A stretch of DNA of 64,000 bases, from the NCBI GenBank assembly GCA_031292565.1, contig JARLGW010000001.1, positions 806,001-870,000 on the forward strand, written 5' to 3'. The first letter of the stretch is position 1; the number at the start of each line of letters is the position of its first letter. The stretch comes from Paludibacteraceae bacterium (GTDB taxonomy: Bacteria > Bacteroidota > Bacteroidia > Bacteroidales > Paludibacteraceae). The translations under genes and the position numbers were made by a program. Below, one piece after another: positions 7,362 to 16,202 of the stretch. The notes under the pieces were generated by a model. The model was given only the letters and a program-made list of their open reading frames with translations, had not been told where the DNA came from and made no database searches.

Positions 7362-9428
7362 ATGAGGCAAATAAAGAAGCATAGATATCTGATTAATAAA
7401 GAAATAAGTTGGTTGTACTTTAATCACAGAGTGCTACAGGAAGCCGCATGCCAGTCCGTACCCCTGCTGGAACGCCTACGGTTTTTAGGCATCTACTCCA
7501 ACAATCAGGATGAATTTTTCCGTGTACGGGTGGCTACCCTCAGGCGTTTGGCGGAAGTGGAAAGCAAGCTATTTTCGCCCATCGACAAACCGGAGGATGT
7601 GCTGAAAAAAATATCTAAAATGACTGCCGAACAGCAACCTGAGTTTGAAGCCATTTTTGATGAAATACTGGATAGCCTTGAAGCCGAGCATATCCACCTG
7701 GTAAACGAAACCGAGCTAACCGAGGCTCAAAAAGAATACGTTCACCAATTCTTTAATACCCGGCTGATCGACTCCATCACCCCCCTCATCATTTCCCGTA
7801 CCGAAGAATTTCCCGAACTTACCGATGCCCGTATCTACTTGGCCATAAAGCTGTTTTGCAGTGGCAAACCCAAATACAAGGAATATGCCCTGATAGAAGT
7901 ACCTACCACCGATTTCTCCCGGTTTCTAGTACTACCTACCGAAGATGGCGAAGTAAACATCATCATGCTGGACGACGTGATCCGGCTATGCCTGCCTGAT
8001 ATTTTCCAAAGCTTTGTGTACGATACGTTTGAAGCCTACACGATAAAAATTACCCGCGACGCGGAAATAGATGAAACCGAATACGACTTTGGCGAAAGCT
8101 TATTGGAAAAAGTAACCAAAGGAGTTAAAAACAGGCGTTTGGGATGCCCTGTACGTTTCGTTTACGACAACGGGATGCCTGCCGATATGCGTAAGTTTAT
8201 CTTGAAAAAACTGGACTTCAAAAAATCGGACACCATTATCAGCGGAGGCCGTTACCACAACTTCAAGGACTTTATGAAATTTCCATCGGTAGGCGGGGCA
8301 AACTTGAATTACCCTGAATTTACCCCTTTAAAAAGACGTGAAATAGAGGTAGCCCCTTCCGTTATGCTAGCGGTGGAGCAGCAGGACTTATTCCTGTATT
8401 ATCCTTTTTTCGGATTTTCACAATATGTACAATTGTTGCGCGAAGCGGCTATCGACCCGCAAGTGAGAAGTATTAAAATAACCCTGTACCGGGTTGCCAA
8501 CAATTCAAAAGTAATTCGTGCACTAATCAATGCAGCCCGCAATGGCAAAGATGTAACCGCTATAGTAGAAGTACGGGCACGATTCGACGAGGAGCACAAC
8601 ATCAAATGGGCCAACCGCATGCAGGAAGCCGGAGTTAAAGTAGCGTTTGGGGTGGAAGGACTCAAAATACATAGCAAGCTCACCTTGATAAAAAAGAAAA
8701 ACGGCAAAGCTATTGCCGCCGTAAGCACCGGAAACTTCCACGAAGGCAATGCTGCCGTATATACCGACTTCACGCTATTTACATCCAACAAAAAAATCAC
8801 CGCCGAGGTGGAGGAAGTGTTCAATTATATAGATCAGCCTTTTCAATCCAAACGGTTCATGCACCTGTTGGTGAGTCCGCAGGAAATGCGCAAGAAGCTA
8901 ATGGCCTTAATCCAAGCCGAAATAAGCAACGCGAAAAAAGGACTGCCGGCATTTATTCATTGTAAAATAAACCATATCACTGACCCGGATGTTATAACCA
9001 AACTATTTGAAGCGGCACAGGTGGGAGTGGAAGTAAAATTGATTGTACGTGGTATGTGTGCCATATTACTACCGGAAGCATTGAAAGGCAACATGGAAAT
9101 TATCAGTATTGTAGATCATTTTCTGGAACATTCGCGCATCATGGTTTTCTGCAACAACAGTGTGCCTAAATATTATATATCGTCGGCCGACTGGATGCCA
9201 CGAAATTTGGATCATAGAATAGAAGTAGGTATCCCGATTTACGACCCGAATATTCAACAGGAATTGAGGAAGATTATCAATTTCGCGTTGAACGACAATG
9301 TAAAAGCACGAATAGTGGACGGACGAGGGAAAAACCTGTTTAAAACAAAAGGCGATATTCCATTCCGCTCGCAATACAAGTTGTACGAGATATACAAAAA
9401 CGATCTACTCAATTCTCAAAACGAGTAA
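7362..9428 (+). CDS. ppk1: Polyphosphate kinase 1
   Basis: PPK1 reversibly transfers the ATP gamma-phosphate onto polyphosphate chains. The protein of about 688 residues has the N-terminal domain (INKEISWLYFNHRVLQEA), a head domain, and two phospholipase-D-like catalytic domains. The phospho-accepting histidine is in GLKIHSKLTL (about His437), and a second conserved histidine is in NLDHRIEVG (about His618). The longest frame starts at a TTG (7335); ATG 7362 (MRQIKKHRY) is the sensible start. It is followed 32 bp later by a Ppx/GppA phosphatase gene, so synthesis and breakdown of polyphosphate are probably co-transcribed. Confidence 0.97.
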   Translation: MRQIKKHRYLINKEISWLYFNHRVLQEAACQSVPLLERLRFLGIYSNNQDEFFRVRVATLRRLAEVESKLFSPIDKPEDVLKKISKMTAEQQPEFEAIFDEILDSLEAEHIHLVNETELTEAQKEYVHQFFNTRLIDSITPLIISRTEEFPELTDARIYLAIKLFCSGKPKYKEYALIEVPTTDFSRFLVLPTEDGEVNIIMLDDVIRLCLPDIFQSFVYDTFEAYTIKITRDAEIDETEYDFGESLLEKVTKGVKNRRLGCPVRFVYDNGMPADMRKFILKKLDFKKSDTIISGGRYHNFKDFMKFPSVGGANLNYPEFTPLKRREIEVAPSVMLAVEQQDLFLYYPFFGFSQYVQLLREAAIDPQVRSIKITLYRVANNSKVIRALINAARNGKDVTAIVEVRARFDEEHNIKWANRMQEAGVKVAFGVEGLKIHSKLTLIKKKNGKAIAAVSTGNFHEGNAAVYTDFTLFTSNKKITAEVEEVFNYIDQPFQSKRFMHLLVSPQEMRKKLMALIQAEISNAKKGLPAFIHCKINHITDPDVITKLFEAAQVGVEVKLIVRGMCAILLPEALKGNMEIISIVDHFLEHSRIMVFCNNSVPKYYISSADWMPRNLDHRIEVGIPIYDPNIQQELRKIINFALNDNVKARIVDGRGKNLFKTKGDIPFRSQYKLYEIYKNDLLNSQNE

Positions 9429-9460
9429 TAACAATTCGATAGATAAACAAACACGTAAAG

Positions 9461-10342
9461 ATGAAATCCAAAAAGGTAGCAGCGATAGATATAGGCTCCA
9501 ATGCAGTACGATTATTAATTTCGAGTATCAGTGAAGATGAAGAAGGCATCTCTTTTAAAAAAATATTGCTAATTCGGGTTCCACTCCGATTGGGTGAAGA
9601 TAGTTTCTCCGTGGGGAAAATCACCAAAAGCCGTGCACTTAAACTAATTAAACTCATCACCGCTTTTAAAAACCTAATGGAGGTACACGAGGTAGAAAGC
9701 TACCGGGCCTGTGCCACAGCCGCCATGCGTGAAGCTAAAAACGGGCAAAAAATTGTGGAGAAAATAAAAGAAAAAACGGATATTAATATTGAAATAATTG
9801 ACGGTGGTGAAGAAGCCAAAATGATATACGAAAGCCACATGGCCGACAGGCTGAATGTAAATAAGAATTACTTATACGTGGATGTAGGCGGCGGAAGCAC
9901 CGAAATTTCGGTTATTGTGGCAGGTGAGCTAGCCGATTCAAAATCGTTCAATGTGGGTACCATTAGGATGCTACGCAAAAAAGTAACCGAAACCGAACTG
10001 GAAAACATGAACGATTTTCTTAGAACGGTAAAAGAGAAATTTGCCCCAGTGGAAATTATCGGTTCCGGTGGAAATATAAACAAACTCCACCGATTGGCAA
10101 AACTAGGTAGAGAAGATGTGCTCAACATCCGGGAGCTGGAAAACATGTACCACAACCTGAAGCAATTATCGTTGGAAGAGCGCATGGAAAAATATGAACT
10201 TAACCTGGACAGAGCGGACGTAATAGTTCCCGCCTCGGAAATATTCCTACATATTGCTAACATTTCGGGCATATCGGATATTTATGTACCCACGTTCGGA
10301 CTGGTGGACGGCATTGTACACAAAGTATATATCAACTCATAA
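9461..10342 (+). CDS. ppx: Exopolyphosphatase, Ppx/GppA family
   Basis: Ppx/GppA enzymes remove terminal phosphates from polyphosphate or hydrolyse pppGpp. The 293-residue protein covers only the two actin-like (ASKHA) domains, with no C-terminal HD domain. Visible motifs are the phosphate-binding loop DIGSNAVRLLI (residues 10-20), GGEEAKMIYES (about 118) and VDVGGGSTEIS (about 140). It lies 32 bp behind ppk1 on the same strand, which supports a role in polyphosphate turnover. A pppGpp phosphatase activity cannot be excluded from sequence alone. The next gene converges from the other strand 34 bp away. Confidence 0.93.
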   Translation: MKSKKVAAIDIGSNAVRLLISSISEDEEGISFKKILLIRVPLRLGEDSFSVGKITKSRALKLIKLITAFKNLMEVHEVESYRACATAAMREAKNGQKIVEKIKEKTDINIEIIDGGEEAKMIYESHMADRLNVNKNYLYVDVGGGSTEISVIVAGELADSKSFNVGTIRMLRKKVTETELENMNDFLRTVKEKFAPVEIIGSGGNINKLHRLAKLGREDVLNIRELENMYHNLKQLSLEERMEKYELNLDRADVIVPASEIFLHIANISGISDIYVPTFGLVDGIVHKVYINS

Positions 10343-10376
10343 AAAGAGAATAAGCCAGAGATATTGTGAATTATAT

Positions 10377-10952
10377 TCATTTACTCTTTTCCAATTCTTT
10401 CGCGGCAGCCTCTAGTTGAGCATACCAATCGTACCCAAATTTTTGGATAAGCGGATCTTTTAAAAACTGATAGACGGGCACGCCTTCTTTTTGTCCCAAC
10501 TCTTCGGCACAGAAACAGATATGCCAACGGTGGTAATTCACCGCCGAATAGAACCGGTATCTATCTACACGCACCGGGTACAGGTAGCAGGAAATCGGTT
10601 TGCGGAATGTAGTCTTTCCTTCCAAAAAAGCTTTTTCGATGGCGCACTTGGCATACCCGTTTTCGTCGGTATAAACAAACACACACTCATCTCCGTTCAC
10701 GATAGAAGTTACATCCTCTCCCTCACGATCGACATAGGAAACGCCTTGATCTTGAATTACTTCCCGTGAGCGTTCGGGCAAGGTGTCCCACACCAGGGGC
10801 AGCACATCTTGCAGCTTTTCCACTTCATCGGGTTCCAAGGGGGCACCCTCCTCTCCTTCCACGCAACATTGCCCTTTACAAGTAGCCAGGTCGCAAATAA
10901 ATTTTCGGTCAAAAAGCTCTAAGCTTACAATGGTATCGTCTATTTGTAACAT
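10377..10952 (-). CDS. DUF3109 family cysteine-rich protein
   Basis: A 191-residue cytoplasmic protein of a family common in Bacteroidetes; function unknown. It is rich in cysteines, placed like a metal site: C20, C25, C29 and C30 (CDLATCKGQCC), then CVF, KCAIEKA, PISCYLYPV and HICFC. This spacing resembles the YkgJ-like zinc or Fe-S binding group, which is an inference. The frame extends to 11000, but the extra residues are translated from a C-rich intergenic repeat, so ATG 10952 (MLQIDDTIVS) is chosen. It lies downstream of mutS on the same strand. Confidence 0.85.
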   Translation of the reverse strand: MLQIDDTIVSLELFDRKFICDLATCKGQCCVEGEEGAPLEPDEVEKLQDVLPLVWDTLPERSREVIQDQGVSYVDREGEDVTSIVNGDECVFVYTDENGYAKCAIEKAFLEGKTTFRKPISCYLYPVRVDRYRFYSAVNYHRWHICFCAEELGQKEGVPVYQFLKDPLIQKFGYDWYAQLEAAAKELEKSK

Positions 10953-10969
10953 AAAAAACAAGAAGCCCC

Positions 10970-11005
10970 ACCCCAACCCTCCCCAAAAGAGAGGGGGCAA
11001 GAGGC
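10970..11005. repeat. Short C-rich interspersed repeat
   Basis: A run with CCCCACCCCAACCCTCCCC followed by AGAGGGGG sits between mutS and the DUF3109 gene. Related C-rich/G-rich units occur at about 1365-1385, 5755-5840 and 20915-20938. It produces a spurious upstream reading extension of the DUF3109 gene. Confidence 0.5.
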
Positions 11006-11049
11006 TATTTTATAAAATTAGTTTATATTAATTCGCTGCTTGAGGGAAG

Positions 11050-13662
11050 CTATTTTCCCTTTATAATTTTCTTTATCTCGCTCAATTTATTCAACGCCTC
11101 GATGGGAGTCAAATTATTTACATCAATGTTGATAATTTCATCCCTGACTTGCGAAAGCACGGGGTCGTCCAACTGGAAGAAGCTCATTTGGTAGCCTTCC
11201 CTATGCATGGCAATTTCGCCCACGGGCTTGGAGGTTATATCCGCCTGGCGGTTATCCGTTTCAAGCTGTTTCAGTATTTCATCCGCACGCTTCACAATGC
11301 TTTGAGGCATCCCGGCCATTTTTGCCACGTGGATACCAAAGCTATGCTCACTACCGCCCCGCACCAGCTTGCGCAGGAAAATAACCCGCTTGTCCACCTC
11401 TTTTACAGACACATTATAATTCTTAATGCGTTTGAAGGATTTCTCCATCTCGTTAAGTTCGTGGTAATGGGTGGCAAACAAAGTTTTAGCCTTGGCATTG
11501 GGATGCTCGTGTATATATTCCACGATGGCCCAGGCGATGGAAATGCCGTCGTAGGTACTGGTACCACGGCCTAGCTCATCGAACAGAATCAGGCTTCGTG
11601 ATGAAATATTATTCAAGATACTGGCGGCCTCGTTCATCTCCACCATGAAGGTGGATTCGCCTAGCGAAATATTATCGCTGGCTCCCACACGGGTAAATAT
11701 TTTATCCACCACCCCTATTGAAGCGGCTTCGGCAGGCACAAAGCATCCTATTTGCGTCATCAGCACAATCAAGGCCGTCTGCCGCAGCAAGGCCGACTTA
11801 CCGGCCATGTTTGGCCCGGTAATCATAATAACCTGCTGGGTTTCACTATCCAGGTACACATCGTTGGCAATATAGCTTTCGCCCACGGGCATTTGCTTTT
11901 CTATCACCGGATGACGGCCATTTTTAATATCAATAACATCCGTTTCGTTCACCTGCGGACGGATATACTTATTTTCCATCGAAACCTTGGCAAACGACAG
12001 CAGGCAATCCAACTGCGCCACTAGGTTACAGTTGAGCTGAACCGCCGCGATATAATCCATCAAGGCCATCACCAAATCGTTGAACAAGGCTACTTCCAGC
12101 GTGAGGATTTTTTCTTCCGCACCGAGAATTTTTTCCTCGTATTCTTTCAGTTCCTGCGTAATATAGCGTTCGGCATTCACCAAGGTTTGCTTGCGTATCC
12201 AGCCCTCAGGCACCTTATCTTTATGCGTGTTGCGCACCTCAATATAATAACCGAACACGTTGTTGTAACTTATTTTCAAGCTGGGGATGCCCGTTGCTTC
12301 ACTTTCGCGTTGCTGAATCTGCAGCAAATAATCTTTGCCCGAAAAGGCTATTTTGCGCAACTCGTCCAGTTCGGCATTTACCCCGGTGCGAATGATTCCA
12401 CCTTTATTTATCAACGATGGCGGGTCATCACTAATTTCTTTTTCTATCCGCTCACGGATGGTAGGACAAGGATTTAGTTGCTCGCCGATTTTTTGCAACG
12501 AATCGTTAGCTACACTCGTACAAGCATCTTTGATAGGCTCCAAAGCACCCAAGGCTACCTTGAGCTGCACCACCTCACGAGGGGAAATACGCCCCACGGC
12601 CACCTTGGATATAATGCGTTCCAAATCGCCAATCAAGGCCAGGTTTTGTTCCAACGTGGTTTTGAAATCTTTGTCCTTGAAAAAATATTCCACCACGCTG
12701 AGCCTGTCGTTAATCGGCTTCACGTTTTTCAATGGGAATGCCAGCCAGCGTTTCAAGAGGCGGGCACCCATGGGGCAGGTGGTTTTGTCCAGAATATCAA
12801 TCAGGGTTTTAGCCCCCTCATTGGGGCTGCCATATAGCTCCAGGTTACGCACCGTGAAGCGGTCGAGCCACACGAAGCGATCCTCCTCAATGCGGCTCAA
12901 CGAAGTAATATGCCCGATGTGTTGATGATGGGTGTGATCCAGGTAATACAGCACGGCACCCGAAGCAATGATCCCATTCTCCAAATTCTCCACCCCGAAA
13001 CCCTTTAGGTTCTTGGTTTCAAAATGTTTGAGCAGCCTATCCTTGGCCGCGTCGGTAGTATAAATCCAATCCTCTTGCTCGAAGGTAAGAAACTTATTGC
13101 CAAAAGCTTCCACAAATTGTTTCCGCTTGGTTCGTTCGTGCAGCACCTCTTTGGGTGAGAAGCTGTTGAGCAGTTTATCCACATAATCGACCGTGCCTTC
13201 GGCGGTAAGAAATTCGCCCGTGGAAATATCGAGAAACGAAACCCCAATCAATAATTTGCCGAAATGAATGCCGGCCAAAAAGTTATTTTCCTTGTAATTA
13301 AGAACGTTATCGTTGATAGAAACACCGGGCGTAACCAGTTCGGTAATACCTCGTTTCACTATTTTCTTGGTAAGCTTGGGGTCTTCCAACTGATCGCACA
13401 CGGCTACCCGCATGCCGGCACGCACCAACTTGGGTAGGTAGGTGTCCAACGCGTGATGCGGAAACCCGGCCAACTCTACATAAGTGCCCGACCCATTAGC
13501 CCTACGGGTAAGTGTAATGCCTAGAATTTCGGAAGCCTTAATGGCATCGGTGGAAAAAGTCTCGTAAAAATCGCCCACCCGAAACAACAGAATGGCATCG
13601 GGATGTTGATGCTTCATCTCGTTGTATTGCTTCATCAGCGGGGTCTCGACTATTTCTTTCAT
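11050..13662 (-). CDS. mutS: DNA mismatch repair protein MutS
   Basis: MutS recognises mismatches and small loops and starts repair with MutL. The 870-residue protein is full length. The mismatch-reading F-x-E motif is present as FYE (residues 32-34, in [10 protein letters not shown]). The C-terminal ATPase has Walker [15 protein letters not shown] (about 613-626), a Walker B segment [14 protein letters not shown] and the helix-turn-helix dimer region. The tail ends [24 protein letters not shown] box (minus strand, 13722-13729) lies about 60 nt upstream and may be its promoter. The nearest downstream gene on the strand is the DUF3109 gene. Confidence 0.98.
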   Translation of the reverse strand: MKEIVETPLMKQYNEMKHQHPDAILLFRVGDFYETFSTDAIKASEILGITLTRRANGSGTYVELAGFPHHALDTYLPKLVRAGMRVAVCDQLEDPKLTKKIVKRGITELVTPGVSINDNVLNYKENNFLAGIHFGKLLIGVSFLDISTGEFLTAEGTVDYVDKLLNSFSPKEVLHERTKRKQFVEAFGNKFLTFEQEDWIYTTDAAKDRLLKHFETKNLKGFGVENLENGIIASGAVLYYLDHTHHQHIGHITSLSRIEEDRFVWLDRFTVRNLELYGSPNEGAKTLIDILDKTTCPMGARLLKRWLAFPLKNVKPINDRLSVVEYFFKDKDFKTTLEQNLALIGDLERIISKVAVGRISPREVVQLKVALGALEPIKDACTSVANDSLQKIGEQLNPCPTIRERIEKEISDDPPSLINKGGIIRTGVNAELDELRKIAFSGKDYLLQIQQRESEATGIPSLKISYNNVFGYYIEVRNTHKDKVPEGWIRKQTLVNAERYITQELKEYEEKILGAEEKILTLEVALFNDLVMALMDYIAAVQLNCNLVAQLDCLLSFAKVSMENKYIRPQVNETDVIDIKNGRHPVIEKQMPVGESYIANDVYLDSETQQVIMITGPNMAGKSALLRQTALIVLMTQIGCFVPAEAASIGVVDKIFTRVGASDNISLGESTFMVEMNEAASILNNISSRSLILFDELGRGTSTYDGISIAWAIVEYIHEHPNAKAKTLFATHYHELNEMEKSFKRIKNYNVSVKEVDKRVIFLRKLVRGGSEHSFGIHVAKMAGMPQSIVKRADEILKQLETDNRQADITSKPVGEIAMHREGYQMSFFQLDDPVLSQVRDEIINIDVNNLTPIEALNKLSEIKKIIKGK

Positions 13663-13898
13663 GTATATTTTTATTATTGAAAAAAGCTTTAGCTAAAATC
13701 AAAGGCTGAAATCTAAAGCTCCAAATTTACAACCAACAATTGAGAAAGGAAAATTATGAAGAAAGAGCTTTTCAACAATTTTCAACAAATAAGTGATGGA
13801 GTTTATTTTAAACGTAGTGTGTAAAATAGCTTGATAATGTAGAATGTGAGGTAAATTAATCGAATCAATACGTTGCTTGTATTTCTTTTGTAAAACGT

Positions 13899-14285
13899 TT
13901 ATTCTTCCGTTTTGTCGGTCTTTGGTTCATCTATTTGTTTTTTCAAAACCGAGATTAAATCTTTTTGAACGGAAATGGTTTCTTTTAACGACAAAACGTA
14001 ATCAGCCTCCTCTGGATTGGTTTTATGATAGATTTCGTTTGGTTCCATCACCATATCCAAGTCATCTTCCATCAGCATTTCACCTTTTTCCAGTATCAAC
14101 CAAGCCGGATTAATATTCGCATTTGCGCATACTTTATGGATAACTTCGTAAGAAGGATTCCCATTCCGAGCACCCACAACATTCTCAATAACAGTAGGAG
14201 AAACCCCTATTTTGAAAGAAAAAGCTCTTTTATTTCCATTATAGAGCCTTTTTATTATCTCTTTAAATCTTTCGTTTATAGTCAT
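13899..14285 (-). CDS. XRE/CI-like helix-turn-helix regulator, copy 1
   Basis: A 128-residue DNA-binding protein with an N-terminal helix-turn-helix (FSFKIGVSPTVIENVVGARN, about residues 22-41), the segment NINPAWLILEKGEML typical of phage-like XRE regulators in this phylum, and a C-terminal heptad-like stretch (VLSLKETISVQKDLISVLKKQI) that could be a coiled coil. No S24 peptidase domain is present. It is nearly identical to the 129-residue protein at 14731-15120; differences are a handful of substitutions plus the last few residues. It is divergent from a short Cro-like frame that is broken here (14405-14473). Its target is probably the intergenic region. Confidence 0.85.
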   Translation of the reverse strand: MTINERFKEIIKRLYNGNKRAFSFKIGVSPTVIENVVGARNGNPSYEVIHKVCANANINPAWLILEKGEMLMEDDLDMVMEPNEIYHKTNPEEADYVLSLKETISVQKDLISVLKKQIDEPKTDKTEE

Positions 14286-14300
14286 TTATAAATAAATATT

Positions 14301-14350
14301 CGCAATAGCGCAAAATAGCTGGAAAACATTTTGAAGTATTCGTAAAAGCG
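14301..14350. promoter_or_regulatory. Operator-like repeats between divergent regulator genes, copy 1
   Basis: CGCAATAGCG at 14301-14310 and CGTAAAAGCG at 14341-14350 are related 10-mers, each preceded by TT, exactly 40 bp apart. CGC-AATA-GCG is a perfect short palindrome. The second abuts the -7 box TATCTTTG (14353-14360) of the rightward gene. Placement between a CI-like and a Cro-like gene suggests repressor sites; this is inference. Confidence 0.5.
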
Positions 14351-14404
14351 TATATCTTTGCAATGTGCTTCAATTTGAAAAACATTACAAATCTAATAAA
14401 AAAG

Positions 14405-14473
14405 ATGGCAACTCGGATATTAGTGAATATTACAGAGATAAAAAAAGCTGAAAACACCATACTTTTATCCTAA
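14405..14473 (+). pseudogene. Truncated Cro-like regulator remnant (copy 1)
   Basis: The first seven codons (MATRILV) match the start of the small regulator at 15241-15420 and the leader is nearly identical. After that, small insertions shift the frame and a stop comes after 22 residues, so the helix-turn-helix is missing. It keeps the TATCTTTG box and leader of the intact copy. It is best read as a decayed duplicate. Confidence 0.65.
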
Positions 14474-14730
14474 TCAGGCTGAACTTAAAACTATTTGAAA
14501 TGTTTATTCCTGGTTCTATCCTAATTTTTTTCTTCATAACCTTTCAAATATTAAGACTTGGTGAAAAATTTTGTATGTCGGGATAATGACAAAAAAAACA
14601 GGAAGTGAGAGAATGAAATGGTAAAGAATAAGAAATGAGGGACGAGGAATAAAAAGATAGAAAATTCTATGAAAATAGATTTCTTACGAAGCAGAATAGA
14701 TGCAGCTATTTTTAAACAAGACTAGTGATT

Positions 14731-15120
14731 TTAGAATTTCTGTTCGTCGTCTATCTTTGGTTCATCCATTTGTTTTTTCAAAACCGAAATCAAATCTTTT
14801 TGAACGGAAATGGTTTCTTTTAACGACAAAACGTAATCAGCCTCCTCTGGATTGGTTTTATGATAGATTTCGCTTGGTTCCATCGCTACATCTAAATCAT
14901 CGTCCATTAGCATTTCACCTTTTTCCAGTATTAACCAAGCCGGATTAATATTCGCATTTGCGCACACTTTATGGATAACTTCATAAGAAGGATTCCCATT
15001 CCGAGCACCCACAACATTCTCTATAACAGTAGGAGAAACCCCTATTTTGAAAGAAAAAGCTCTTTTATTTCCATTATAGAACCTTTTTATTATCTCTTTA
15101 AATCTTTCGTTTATAGTCAT
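14731..15120 (-). CDS. XRE/CI-like helix-turn-helix regulator, copy 2
   Basis: A 129-residue near-identical paralogue of the protein at 13899-14285. The differences seen are L14F, small changes in the acidic DDDLDVAMEPSE stretch, I-to-M in the predicted coiled coil, and an unrelated last few residues (DEPKIDDEQKF). Codons and upstream DNA are also nearly identical, offset by 835-836 bp, showing a recent tandem duplication. This copy faces an intact Cro-like gene at 15241. Together they look like a phage-type divergent switch, although no phage structural, integration or replication genes are nearby. Confidence 0.85.
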   Translation of the reverse strand: MTINERFKEIIKRFYNGNKRAFSFKIGVSPTVIENVVGARNGNPSYEVIHKVCANANINPAWLILEKGEMLMDDDLDVAMEPSEIYHKTNPEEADYVLSLKETISVQKDLISVLKKQMDEPKIDDEQKF

Positions 15121-15135
15121 TTATAAATAAATATT

Positions 15136-15196
15136 CGCAATGGCGCAAAATAATTGAAAAAACATTTTGAAATGTTCGTAAAAGCGTATATCTTTG
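15136..15196. promoter_or_regulatory. Operator-like repeats and -7 box, copy 2
   Basis: CGCAATGGCG at 15136-15145 and CGTAAAAGCG at 15177-15186 repeat the arrangement of copy 1 with 41 bp between starts. TATCTTTG at 15189-15196 matches the Bacteroidetes -7 consensus and points to the Cro-like gene at 15241. The second repeat would overlap polymerase binding at this promoter. Confidence 0.5.
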
Positions 15197-15240
15197 TAAT
15201 GTGCTTCAATTTGAAAAACATTACAAATCTAATAAAAAAG

Positions 15241-15420
15241 ATGGCAACTCGGATATTAGTAAATAACGGAGATAAAAAAAAGCTGAAAGAACTATTCGGA
15301 TGCTCCTATCCAACGGTGTCAGCGGCACTTAACGGGAAAGAAACCACATCCATCCACAACAGGATAAGAGAAGCGGCACTTAAGCTGGGAGGAATTGAAG
15401 TGATACCCAAAGATTCTTGA
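15241..15420 (+). CDS. Small Cro-like helix-turn-helix regulator
   Basis: A 59-residue basic protein, MATRILVNNGDKKKLKELFG at the start, then SYPTVSAALNGKETTSIHNR, which reads as a helix-turn-helix recognition region, and a short tail IEVIPKDS. Similar tiny regulators sit opposite CI-like genes in Bacteroidetes phages and integrated elements. An upstream in-frame extension from 15154 exists, but it would start before the -7 box at 15189, so ATG 15241 is chosen. The TetR gene begins 66 bp downstream on the same strand, so the switch might read into the efflux operon. The family assignment is by pattern only. Confidence 0.7.
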   Translation: MATRILVNNGDKKKLKELFGCSYPTVSAALNGKETTSIHNRIREAALKLGGIEVIPKDS

Positions 15421-15486
15421 TTATTTGTTTATATAAAATATTATACATTACTTAGCATTATATATCTGTAAATCATTCATTTAAAC

Positions 15487-16065
15487 ATGAAGACATCAAA
15501 ACAAGAAATTTTAAAAACAGCTACTTATTTTTTCATAAAAAAAGGATATAACGGAACCAGCCTGGCTGATATAAGTTCAGCTGTCGGTATCAGAAAAGGA
15601 AGCCTTTTTTCTCATATAAAAAGCAAAGAAAATTTATATCAGGATGTGTTAAACGTTGAGATTCCTACCATAAATTTCAAACAGGAAAAATATTCTTTAC
15701 AAGAACTTATTGAAATTTACATTCAAAAGCTCCAACAGGAAATCTCCCGTTTAAATAATTTATTTGACAATGATATCAGTTTAACCGATTATATGCTGTT
15801 TTTACTAGAATCCAGCAAAAGGCATCAAAATTCAAAAAAAAGGATAGAGAACAACTCAAAAAAAGAGATAGAAACTTGGGTCAATTGCCTACAAAAGGCC
15901 AAAGAAAAAGGCGAAATAAAAGCAACTGTTGATGTTAACCTAAATGCTCAATTATTCTACTATGTTTTTTTCGGTAACTTTTACCTATCAGCCATTAGCA
16001 ACGAATTAAACACAGAACAGTTGAAAAAGTCTTATTATCAACTGTATGATACATTGAGAAAATAG
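15487..16065 (+). CDS. TetR/AcrR family transcriptional regulator
   Basis: A 192-residue regulator with a typical N-terminal TetR helix-turn-helix: KGYNGTSLADISSAVGIRKG then SLFSHIKSKENLYQ (residues about 18-52). The C-terminal helical ligand domain is divergent, as usual. It precedes a MATE exporter gene by 137 bp on the same strand, so it probably represses that exporter and responds to one of its substrates; this is inference from position. The DNA is AT-rich compared with the MATE gene, which fits with separate acquisition. No obvious palindromic operator was found in the 16066-16202 gap. Confidence 0.9.
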   Translation: MKTSKQEILKTATYFFIKKGYNGTSLADISSAVGIRKGSLFSHIKSKENLYQDVLNVEIPTINFKQEKYSLQELIEIYIQKLQQEISRLNNLFDNDISLTDYMLFLLESSKRHQNSKKRIENNSKKEIETWVNCLQKAKEKGEIKATVDVNLNAQLFYYVFFGNFYLSAISNELNTEQLKKSYYQLYDTLRK

Positions 16066-16202
16066 CTAATTCTTCCTGCTTTCCTGTTATATTTATAAAA
16101 AACAAATACCTCTGATAAAATAATAATGCCGACCTTTACAGGCAAGTTGATTTATAGAAAAGCAACCGCTATTTGTTGAATATAAAAAAAGGAAAACAGT
16201 AC

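Noticed and set aside
13899-16065. A prophage remnant
   Set aside because: Only regulators of phage type are present; no integrase, portal, capsid, lysis genes or att repeats were found, so it is described as a stand-alone switch.
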